13,731 bases of DNA from Candidatus Woesearchaeota archaeon (GTDB lineage Archaea; Nanobdellota; Nanobdellia; Woesearchaeales; PXDW01): NCBI GenBank assembly GCA_003564925.1, contig PXDW01000079.1, positions 1-13,731 on the forward strand, in the 5' to 3' direction. The position numbers were made by a program, and so were the translations under genes. Under the pieces are notes generated by a model that saw only the letters and a program-made list of their open reading frames with translations, was not told the origin of the DNA and made no database searches. This document shows positions 6,656 to 12,741 of this stretch, one piece after another (the stretch's first letter is position 1; every line of letters begins with the position of its first letter).

Positions 6656-6665
6656 TTTATATATA
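6656..6665 (+). promoter_or_regulatory. TATA box for the gene at 6685
   Basis: The string tttatatata is centred about 25 bases before the in-frame ATG at 6685. It is only about 10 bases before the earlier in-frame ATG at 6670, which would therefore be upstream of the predicted transcript start. This decides the start call. Confidence 0.5.
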
Positions 6666-6684
6666 ATAAATGAATGCTTATGAT

Positions 6685-7128
6685 ATGGAAAAATATGATT
6701 ATATTAGTGCAGGACCCGGATTTAAACATTTGAGGACATATCTTGGATTTTCGGATCTGAAAAAATTTTGTGGTTTTTTAAAAGAAAATAATATAAAGCC
6801 TTTCTGTGATTATAAGAATGATTATTCTATATATGAATGTATAAGACAGATAGAAAAAGGAGAGCCATTTCACCGAACAAAACGTAAATCAAAGATAAAA
6901 GAAAAGACTGATTCTATTTTAAATACGCTTGAATCTCTGTTGAAAGAAAAAGAACGAAAGGCTGAAGAGCTAAAAAATAAAGATAGTTTGAAATACCAAG
7001 AAAATGTAGATAAACTAAAAGAGTACAAAAACAAGTTGACAAGTCTAAAAACCTGTATAGAGGATTTGTTTTATGGAAATGGGGCAGACACGTCTAAACC
7101 CAAGTGTAATTCCTATATCAATATCTGA
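6685..7128 (+). CDS. Hypothetical protein with C-terminal coiled coil
   Basis: 147 residues from the ATG at 6685, or 152 if the in-frame ATG at 6670 is used; the later start fits the promoter spacing used throughout the window. The N-terminal 60 residues (YLGFSDLKKFCGFLKENNIKP) look like a small folded helical domain. From about residue 65 the protein is highly charged (KRKSKIKEKTDSILNTLESL onward to about 130) with heptad-like leucine spacing, consistent with a coiled coil. A short cysteine-containing tail follows. I recognise no family. It may be a small adaptor or DNA/RNA-associated protein, but nothing in the sequence proves that. Confidence 0.62.
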   Translation: MEKYDYISAGPGFKHLRTYLGFSDLKKFCGFLKENNIKPFCDYKNDYSIYECIRQIEKGEPFHRTKRKSKIKEKTDSILNTLESLLKEKERKAEELKNKDSLKYQENVDKLKEYKNKLTSLKTCIEDLFYGNGADTSKPKCNSYINI

Positions 7129-7133
7129 TTTCT

Positions 7134-7246
7134 AAAGCTTTATATTCCTGCATAAAAAGGCCACTGGCTATATTACATAAACTTCCAACCGAGTTCTGAA
7201 TATCCTTACCATAGTATTATAGAAGAAAAAATCTAAAAAGATTTTT
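7134..7246 (+). other. Gene-free stretch with promoter-like motif and weak hairpin
   Basis: The 7129-7272 gap has no ORF. It begins with taaagctttatatt (7133-7146), similar to the aaagc + TATA arrangement at 4606 and 5161 but with no start codon about 26 bases downstream. It ends with an AT-only hairpin, aaaaatc (7227-7233) / gattttt (7240-7246). A short RNA of about 80 bases between them is possible; no tRNA or C/D-box pattern is evident. The hairpin may instead just be part of the dtdA promoter. Confidence 0.2.
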
Positions 7247-7253
7247 ATAATAT
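7242..7253 (+). promoter_or_regulatory. TATA box for dtdA
   Basis: The AT-only string tttttataatat is centred about 25 bases before the ATG at 7273, consistent with a leaderless dtdA mRNA. Confidence 0.55.
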
Positions 7254-7272
7254 ATAACTTATCAATAAAAAT

Positions 7273-8040
7273 ATGATAGCAATCATCACATCAAAACAGG
7301 ACTTGGCAGGCATTAATATAGCAGAAGAGCTAAAAAAAGAAGATTTAGAAAAGTACAATGCTGAATTATATGAGATAGATGAAAAGCCAGTTTATGCAGA
7401 AGGTATTGATAAGAAGATAAAAGCAGACTTGTTCATATTTGGGACCAAGCACTCATCCAAATCAGGAATTCCTTCTTTATCTGTCCATTCTCCTGGGAAT
7501 TGGGGAAAAGCTGAGCTTGGGGGAAAAGAAAGAAAATTAGTGATTTGTCCGGCTTTTTATCTCAAAGAAGCTCTGATATTTCTGGAAAAAAATAACTCAA
7601 TAAATTTTGATGTTGTTCAGGAATGCACTCATCATGGGCCGTATCTTGAAAAGCCATGCCTATTTATAGAGATTGGCTCTACAGAAGAGCAGTGGAAAAA
7701 CAAACAAGCTGCTGAGATAATAGCTAAAGCGATAATGCACATCATAAAGAAAAGGCCGAAAAAATACAAAACAGCTTTTGGGATAGGCGGCCTTCACACA
7801 ACCCCCAATTTCAAAAAGATTGTTTTAGAGAGTGATGTGGCTTTAGGCCATGTTTGTCCGGCATATAATCTTGAAAATCTTAATGAAGATAATATAAAAG
7901 AGGCTATAGAAAAGACAGAGCCAAAAGCCTCTTTGATAATTCTTGACTGGAAGGGCCTCAAGAAGCATAAGGAAAAGGTAAAGGCTCTAATTGAAAAAAT
8001 AGAAAATGATTATGAAATTAAGAGAACATCTGATTATTAA
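7273..8040 (+). CDS. dtdA: D-aminoacyl-tRNA deacylase, archaeal DtdA type
   Basis: 255 residues. Hydrolyses D-aminoacyl-tRNAs (for example D-Tyr-tRNA) so that D-amino acids are not used in translation; cytoplasmic, zinc-dependent in characterised archaeal members. Family motifs seen: SVHSPGNW (70-77), ECTHHGP (117-123), EIGSTEEQW (133-141), AFGIGGLHTTPNF (168-180), ALGHVCPAY (190-198) and ILDWKGL (223-229). The histidines and glutamate of the second and fourth motifs are those expected around the metal. The usual GGGHY motif appears as GGLHT, a small departure. Length is close to the archaeal family. It is a single gene with its own promoter; the GH130 gene 41 bases downstream also has its own, so the adjacency to the sugar genes is probably incidental. 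Confidence 0.92.
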   Translation: MIAIITSKQDLAGINIAEELKKEDLEKYNAELYEIDEKPVYAEGIDKKIKADLFIFGTKHSSKSGIPSLSVHSPGNWGKAELGGKERKLVICPAFYLKEALIFLEKNNSINFDVVQECTHHGPYLEKPCLFIEIGSTEEQWKNKQAAEIIAKAIMHIIKKRPKKYKTAFGIGGLHTTPNFKKIVLESDVALGHVCPAYNLENLNEDNIKEAIEKTEPKASLIILDWKGLKKHKEKVKALIEKIENDYEIKRTSDY

Positions 8041-8050
8041 AACAAAAAGA

Positions 8051-8060
8051 TTTATAAAGT
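8051..8060 (+). promoter_or_regulatory. TATA box for the GH130-glycosidase operon
   Basis: The string tttataaagt is centred about 27 bases before the ATG at 8082 and starts 11 bases after the dtdA stop. It should drive both overlapping genes. Confidence 0.6.
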
Positions 8061-8081
8061 AAAAACCTACTTTATTTTTTT

Positions 8082-8966
8082 ATGATTCTCAAAAAATACG
8101 AGCACAACCCCATATTAATGCCAAAAGGAAAAAGTTGGGAATCTAAGCATGTTCTTAATTGTGCAGCCTGCATACACAAAAAAAAGGTGCATATAATATA
8201 TAGGGCTATAGGAAATGACAATGTATCAAGGCTCGGGCTTGCAATAAGCAAAGATGGCTACACAATAGACGAACGATTGCCGGATCCAATCTATGAGCCA
8301 AAGTACGAATTTGAAAAAAAAGGGGCTGAAGATCCGAGAGTTACGAAAATAGGGGATTATTATTATATTGTATATTCGGGTTTTTGGGATGTATTGAAAG
8401 GTGACAACAGGACAAGAATAGTCATAGCAAAAACAAAAGACTTTAAAAAATTATCATTCAAGGGGGTTGTTCTTCCCGGAGAAAACAACAAAAACGGAGC
8501 TTTATTTCCTTCAAAGATAAATGGAAAATATGTGCTAATTCACAGAAGAATGCCCTATATATGGATGGGATACTCGAAAGATATGATAAATTGGAAAGAT
8601 AATAAGATATTGATGAGGGTAAGAGAAGGTAAATGGGACTGTGAAAGAGTCGGAGTTGGCCCTCCGCCGGTAAAGACAAAGCATGGATGGCTGATGGTAT
8701 ACCATGGTGTTGATAAGAAAAACATATACAGGCTGGGAGCAGCGCTATTAGACTCAAAAAACCCAGCAATAGTTTTGAAAAGATATGACTATCCAATATT
8801 AAGCCCCACAGAGCCCTGGGAAAAAGTGGGATTGGTTAATAATGTAGTTTTCTCATGCGGAATGGTTGAAATAAAAAATAAGTATTTTGTATATTATGGA
8901 GGAGGGGACAGCTGCATAGGCGTAGCAACAGTCGATAAGGAAGAACTGCTGGGTTTGTTAAAATGA
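8082..8966 (+). CDS. GH130 family beta-mannoside phosphorylase-like enzyme
   Basis: 294 residues, a five-bladed beta-propeller glycosidase of family GH130. Motifs: YRA (40-42), GAEDPRV (81-87, Asp84 the likely general acid), NKNGALFPSKINGKY (136-150), IHRR (153-156), GVGPPPVKTKHGW (191-203), YHGV (207-210), LLD (222-224), NNVVFSCG (253-260) and YYGGGD (271-276). The NxNGxLFPxKINGKY-(x)R and YHGV motifs are those of GH130 phosphorylases such as Thermotoga TM1225, where they surround the phosphate. Phosphorolysis of a beta-mannoside to mannose-1-phosphate is therefore the likely reaction; linkage (1,2, 1,4-Glc or 1,4-GlcNAc) cannot be told. No signal peptide, so cytoplasmic, as expected for a phosphorylase. 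The stop overlaps the next gene's ATG (ATGA), indicating translational coupling. Confidence 0.85.
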   Translation: MILKKYEHNPILMPKGKSWESKHVLNCAACIHKKKVHIIYRAIGNDNVSRLGLAISKDGYTIDERLPDPIYEPKYEFEKKGAEDPRVTKIGDYYYIVYSGFWDVLKGDNRTRIVIAKTKDFKKLSFKGVVLPGENNKNGALFPSKINGKYVLIHRRMPYIWMGYSKDMINWKDNKILMRVREGKWDCERVGVGPPPVKTKHGWLMVYHGVDKKNIYRLGAALLDSKNPAIVLKRYDYPILSPTEPWEKVGLVNNVVFSCGMVEIKNKYFVYYGGGDSCIGVATVDKEELLGLLK

Positions 8967-10072
8967 ACACAAAGATGAACATCAATATAATTGACGAAGC
9001 TTATGAAAAAGCAAAAGAAGTCATAAGGTCATGCTCAACACCTTTTGGATTATTTGCTTCCGGAGGCAAAGAAGGCTATAATGCTGTATGGGCCCGAGAC
9101 TCGATGATAACAAGCTTAGGAGCAAGCCTGGAAGATGAATTCAGAATAGTCATAAAGAAAAGCATTATAACTTTAGCTGAAAACCAAAGCAAGCATGGAC
9201 AGATTCCTAATGCTGTTGATAAATTCAGCAAAAGAAAAAAGCATGTTGATTTTCAAAGCATTGACTCGACTTTATGGTATATAATAGGGCATTACATATA
9301 CAAAGAAAGGTATAATGACTCTTCGTTAATGAGAAAATACAGGCAATCGATTGAAAAAGCTGTTGGGTGGTTGGAATGCCAGGACATAGGGGAGTGTGGT
9401 TTGCTCGGACAGCATCCGACAACAGACTGGCAGGATGCTTTCCCACATAAATATGGGTATACAATAAACACCCAGGCATTATATTTGAAAGTCCTTAAGC
9501 TTTTGGGAAAAGACACCAAAAAACTTAAGCTTATGGCGAATGACAACACAGATACAAAGCTTTGGAACAAGGATTTTTATCTGGCATATAGGTGGAAAAA
9601 CCACAACAAATACAAAGAGATAGGGGATTGGTTTGATTCTTTAGGGAACTTTATGGCTATTATTTTTGATTTGGCATCTGAATATAAGTCAAAAAAAATA
9701 ATTTCCTATGTTGAAAACAAAAAAATTAACAAGCCCTATCCGGTAAAATGCATCTATCCTACAATAAGAAAAGGAAGCAAATACTGGAAAGATTATTTTA
9801 ATGACTGCGATGCGAAAGATCCATGGAGTTACTCCAATGGTGGAATCTGGACATTTATAGGAGGATTTTATATTTTAGCGCTGATAAAATTAAAGAAATT
9901 CAAAAAAGCTGAGCATGAGCTGGAAAAACTTGCTGAAGCAAACCTTATTGGAAATTTCCCTGAGTGGATTCATCCAATAACAAGAGAGAATTTTGGAAAG
10001 CTTCAGGCATGGAACGCTGGCTTATATATTCTTGCCGTTAATTCTTTTAGAAACAAGAAGGTCCTGCTCTAG
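8963..10072 (+). CDS. (alpha/alpha)6-barrel glycosidase, amylo-1,6-glucosidase / GH100-like
   Basis: 369 residues, cytoplasmic by lack of signal. The pattern is that of inverting six-hairpin glycosidases: YNAVWARDSMIT (39-50, Asp46 a candidate acid), HGQIPNAV (78-85), VDFQSIDSTLWYII (95-108), HPTTDWQDAF (151-160), TINTQALYL (167-175), WSYSNGGIWTFIGGFYILAL (288-307), FPEWI (332-336) and LQAWNAGLYILA (347-358). These resemble debranching-enzyme C-terminal domains (COG3408) and GH100 invertases; I cannot choose the family or substrate. It lacks the N-terminal domains of true debranching enzymes. Coupled by an ATGA overlap to the GH130 gene, so it probably works on the same glycan. The last 51 bases overlap the 3' end of the convergent glycosyltransferase gene. 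Confidence 0.78.
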   Translation: MNTKMNINIIDEAYEKAKEVIRSCSTPFGLFASGGKEGYNAVWARDSMITSLGASLEDEFRIVIKKSIITLAENQSKHGQIPNAVDKFSKRKKHVDFQSIDSTLWYIIGHYIYKERYNDSSLMRKYRQSIEKAVGWLECQDIGECGLLGQHPTTDWQDAFPHKYGYTINTQALYLKVLKLLGKDTKKLKLMANDNTDTKLWNKDFYLAYRWKNHNKYKEIGDWFDSLGNFMAIIFDLASEYKSKKIISYVENKKINKPYPVKCIYPTIRKGSKYWKDYFNDCDAKDPWSYSNGGIWTFIGGFYILALIKLKKFKKAEHELEKLAEANLIGNFPEWIHPITRENFGKLQAWNAGLYILAVNSFRNKKVLL

Positions 10073-11197
10073 GCCGAGCCTTTGTTTTGTTATGTCAAGC
10101 ATCTTTTTAGAAATTACATTATAGTCAAGATTCTTCATAACGTGTTTTCTTCCTTCTTCTCCCATCATTCTGCAAAGCTCTTCATCCTCAAGCAACTTTA
10201 AAGTATATTTTCTTAAGTCTTCAATATCTGCCCTGTATGCAAAAGTTTTTGGGCTGTCGAATTTTACAATTTCCTGCTTGCCAAACCCCATAGATGGATA
10301 AACCCACTCTTCATCTAATTGTACTTCTTCAGCGACTGATGCAAGAAATCCTGTTTTGTTATGCAATATAGTCTCGCCAGGCCCCATCTTGTTTATTGAA
10401 ATTACTGGCTTCTGGCAAGCCATGGCCTCAACCTGTATCATTCCGAATCCTTCTATTCTTGAAGGCGCTGCATAGACATCACATGCATTAAGAAGCTGGA
10501 CCATAAATTCCTGAGAAAACTCATCATCAAGAAAAATTACTTTATCCAATATTCCAAGGCTCTCAGCAAGCTCTGTTTCGTATTTCCTCCATTCATGCGA
10601 GCACTCACTCGGCCAAGCCTTGCACACATATTTCCAGTTTTTAAATTCATCATCGACCTGTGCCAAAGCCTTGAACATCTCCTGAGCGCCTTTTGATGTT
10701 ACGTCTCCTCCAATAGTTAAAATCATCTTTTCATGATCTTTAACGCCAATCATATTTCGTATATGTTTTGTGAACCCGTTTACAGGCTTGAACATATTAG
10801 TGTCAATACCAATATGCATCGGAACAATCTTGCTAACATCAACCCCATCTCTTTTGTAAATGCTCCTGACCCATTCGCTTGTTGTAAACATCAGCTCTAA
10901 TTTTTCAAACTCTTCATGGTAATTTGCAACCCATCCGTCTGCATTGAACCATGGAACAGTCCTAATGCCGTATTTCTGTGGATCCTGGACTATTTCTGGA
11001 ACATTGCCCCAGAATCCAACTCCAAATGCAACGTCGGGTTTATAATGCTTAAGATAGAATTCTTTCTGCATGCCTTGTTTATAATGGCAAGGTACAGCAT
11101 CAACACCCTGTCCAAGCAAACCTTGGTAGAGCATATGCCCTTGAAGGCTTTGCCCATCTGGTTCGGGCGGATATGCGTAAAAGACTAAACATTTCAT
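10022..11197 (-). CDS. GT4-family glycosyltransferase
   Basis: 391 residues, GT-B fold. N-terminal acceptor domain begins CLVFYAYPPEPDGQS (3-17). The C-terminal nucleotide-sugar domain has LTIGGDVTSKGAQEMFKAL (160-178) and the GT4 E-x7-E motif EGFGMIQVE (249-257), followed by AMACQKPVIS. It transfers a sugar from a nucleotide donor, acceptor unknown, probably at the cytoplasmic membrane face; there is no membrane helix. The start at 11197 is chosen because its ATG overlaps the TGA of the deacetylase gene (ATGA) and the conserved fold starts right there; the longer ORF from a TTG at 11239 adds 14 non-conserved residues lying inside the upstream gene. The protein has fewer Lys and more Gly/Met/Trp than its neighbours. 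Its 3' end overlaps the convergent glycosidase gene by 51 bases. Confidence 0.87.
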   Translation of the reverse strand: MKCLVFYAYPPEPDGQSLQGHMLYQGLLGQGVDAVPCHYKQGMQKEFYLKHYKPDVAFGVGFWGNVPEIVQDPQKYGIRTVPWFNADGWVANYHEEFEKLELMFTTSEWVRSIYKRDGVDVSKIVPMHIGIDTNMFKPVNGFTKHIRNMIGVKDHEKMILTIGGDVTSKGAQEMFKALAQVDDEFKNWKYVCKAWPSECSHEWRKYETELAESLGILDKVIFLDDEFSQEFMVQLLNACDVYAAPSRIEGFGMIQVEAMACQKPVISINKMGPGETILHNKTGFLASVAEEVQLDEEWVYPSMGFGKQEIVKFDSPKTFAYRADIEDLRKYTLKLLEDEELCRMMGEEGRKHVMKNLDYNVISKKMLDITKQRLGLEQDLLVSKRINGKNI

Positions 11198-11772
11198 TTT
11201 GCTTTTTCGATTTTGAACGACTCTTCCGCTTTGCAACAAAGCTCTTCAAAACTTTTTTGCGGAAAACCGTAAGTGTTTACTATCAAATCTTTCTTTTTTT
11301 GTAAGATAGCGTTGTTAATCTTTATAAATTTATCTGATTTTGCTCGCGCAACCGCGATGTTTGCACGCTTTTTGTAATCGAAGAAGAAAATTTTTTTCGC
11401 GATGAGCTGTTTCTCGCGAAACATTTTGTTAACAGCTTTGCTTACGTCTTTATGCCGCTTATGCCCGTACTCCCCGTTGTCTCCATGAGTAAAAATGTAG
11501 TCATAGCTTGACTTTGAATATTTTTTTAATCGGGAAATTACCTCTTTAATATCAATGTCTTCAAGAGTCTCGTCTTCCAGATCTGACATGAAACATCTTG
11601 CGTTGTATTCCCTGCAAACTCTCCTGAATTTGGGCGAGCGGTCTTTATCATCTTTTCTGCAAAGAGAAATAATTGTTGTATTCCAAGAATTTTTATTTTT
11701 TATCAAAGTTCCGCCCATCCAAATAGTTTCATCATCTGGATGAGCGACAACAACCAAGACTTTCTTCTTCAT
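11194..11772 (-). CDS. PIG-L / LmbE family N-acetylsugar deacetylase
   Basis: 192 residues. The zinc-site motif AHPDDE at 10-15 and the second motif HGDNGEYGHKRHKDV at 96-110 (HxxH histidines) are those of LmbE/PIG-L enzymes, which remove the acetyl group from GlcNAc-containing molecules (GlcNAc-PI, GlcNAc-inositol, GlcNAc-malate, chitobiose). Cytoplasmic, no signal peptide. It is first in a two-gene operon and its TGA overlaps the ATG of the GT4 gene, so the two probably act in sequence on one amino-sugar compound. Some codons (CGC, CGT, CGA, GCG) and CGCG tetramers are commoner than in neighbouring genes, which mostly use AGA/AGG for Arg; this may hint at a different origin. The exact substrate is unknown. 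Confidence 0.88.
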   Translation of the reverse strand: MKKKVLVVVAHPDDETIWMGGTLIKNKNSWNTTIISLCRKDDKDRSPKFRRVCREYNARCFMSDLEDETLEDIDIKEVISRLKKYSKSSYDYIFTHGDNGEYGHKRHKDVSKAVNKMFREKQLIAKKIFFFDYKKRANIAVARAKSDKFIKINNAILQKKKDLIVNTYGFPQKSFEELCCKAEESFKIEKAK

Positions 11773-11792
11773 GCAAAGAGATGAATCTTCTT

Positions 11793-11803
11793 ACTAAATA
11801 AAT
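11793..11803 (-). promoter_or_regulatory. TATA box for the deacetylase-GT4 operon
   Basis: The plus-strand string actaaataaat is centred about 26 bases upstream of the ATG at 11772. It shares the 92-base divergent intergenic region with the GH130 promoter at 11835. Confidence 0.5.
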
Positions 11804-11834
11804 GTTTCTAAATTTATTGATGACTTAAGAAAAA

Positions 11835-11842
11835 TATTTATA
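11835..11842 (+). promoter_or_regulatory. TATA box for the second GH130-GT4 operon
   Basis: The string tatttata is centred about 26 bases before the ATG at 11865. A leaderless mRNA covering both downstream genes is predicted. Confidence 0.55.
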
Positions 11843-11864
11843 GGACTTAACCATTAAATTTCTT

Positions 11865-12734
11865 ATGAAAGTTAAGAAATACAAAAAGAATCCGATTCTT
11901 GTTCCAGATTTCAAAAAAATCTATGAAAGTTCATCTGTTTACAATCCTTCTGCTGTAGCTTTCAAAAAAAAAGTTTACTTAATATACAGAGCTGAAGACA
12001 ACCCTTATGATTATGTCTCAAGATTGTGTCTTGCTACATCTAAAGATGGATATAGCTTTAAGAGATACAAAGATAACCCGATCTTTGTCCCTAAAGGAAT
12101 AAAAGAGCAAAGAGGAGTTGAAGACCCAAGGATTACAAAGATTGGCGATAAATACTATATGACCTATACAGCTTATGAAAAATTTTTAGGTAGCGATAAA
12201 CATAAATTCCATTTGGCATTAGCAACCTCGAAGGATTTAATCAGATGGAAAAGGCAAGGAATAATATTCAAACAGGAAAAAGCAGGCTTAATCTATCCAA
12301 AGAAAATAAACGGCAGATATATAATGTTTTTCGGGGAGGGGTTTATAAAAACAGCAACCTCAAAGGATTTAATCAGATGGAAAAAAGACAAAAAGGTATT
12401 TCTGAAACCCAGGAAAGGTTTTTTTGACAGCAGGTTAGTTGAGGTTGGGCCTAATATCGTTGAATTAAAAGACAAGCTGCTTATGATTTACAACTCATCT
12501 GACAGCTTTAAAAGATACCAGCCAGGCTTTTTGTTTTTGGATAAAGAAAATCCAACAAAAGTTTTATATAGGAGTAATCAATCTCTAATTTATCCGGAAA
12601 AGCATTTCGAGCTTTACGGAAAAGTAAATAATGTTATATTTGTTCAGGGCTTAATAAAGCATAAAAACAAACTGCTGATATACTACGGGGGAGCTGATAA
12701 ATGCATAGGCGTTGCGGAAATAAAACTTAAATAA
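11865..12734 (+). CDS. GH130-like beta-mannosidase/phosphorylase paralogue with altered phosphate site
   Basis: 289 residues, same five-bladed propeller family as the gene at 8082. Conserved: NPSAV (27-31), YRAED (41-45), GVEDPRIT (84-91, Asp87 the likely acid), YPKKINGRY (144-152), KVNNVIFVQG (253-262) and YYGGAD (273-278). Departures: the IHRR segment of the 8082 product is FFGEG here (155-159), its YHGV is YNSS (209-212), and its NKNG is EKAG. Because characterised GH130 hydrolases (beta-1,2-mannosidases) differ from phosphorylases at the phosphate-contacting residues, a hydrolase or different acceptor is more likely here; this is inference. Two 32-base segments (12221 and 12353) are nearly identical, coding the same ATSKDLIRWK motif in successive repeats. 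It is followed after 7 bases by a GT4 gene. Confidence 0.82.
   Translation: MKVKKYKKNPILVPDFKKIYESSSVYNPSAVAFKKKVYLIYRAEDNPYDYVSRLCLATSKDGYSFKRYKDNPIFVPKGIKEQRGVEDPRITKIGDKYYMTYTAYEKFLGSDKHKFHLALATSKDLIRWKRQGIIFKQEKAGLIYPKKINGRYIMFFGEGFIKTATSKDLIRWKKDKKVFLKPRKGFFDSRLVEVGPNIVELKDKLLMIYNSSDSFKRYQPGFLFLDKENPTKVLYRSNQSLIYPEKHFELYGKVNNVIFVQGLIKHKNKLLIYYGGADKCIGVAEIKLK
12221..12252 (+). repeat. Coding direct repeat, copy 1
   Basis: 32 bases encoding ATSKDLIRWK, identical to copy 2 at 12353-12384 except for one base (tenth position, g versus a). The offset is 132 bases, or 44 codons, about one propeller blade. Confidence 0.8.
12353..12384 (+). repeat. Coding direct repeat, copy 2
   Basis: Second copy of the 32-base segment starting at 12221, in the same reading frame and again encoding ATSKDLIRWK. 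Confidence 0.8.
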
Positions 12735-12741
12735 TTCTAAA

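Noticed and set aside
7129..7272. Possible tRNA gene in the intergenic gap
   Set aside because: The ccgagttctgaat stretch superficially suggests a T-loop, but no acceptor stem or anticodon arm can be folded around it.
8458..8796. Minus-strand open frame of 112 codons
   Set aside because: Shadow of the GH130 gene; the plus frame carries all family motifs.
11194..11197. Bacillithiol-type BshA/BshB assignment for the GT4 and deacetylase pair
   Set aside because: The pairing is suggestive, but the GT4 N-terminus lacks the BshA-like start and no ligase gene is visible, so only family names are given.
11198..11239. N-terminal extension of the GT4 protein from a TTG codon
   Set aside because: The added residues are not part of the GT-B fold start and lie inside the deacetylase gene; the ATG at 11197 forms a standard ATGA overlap.
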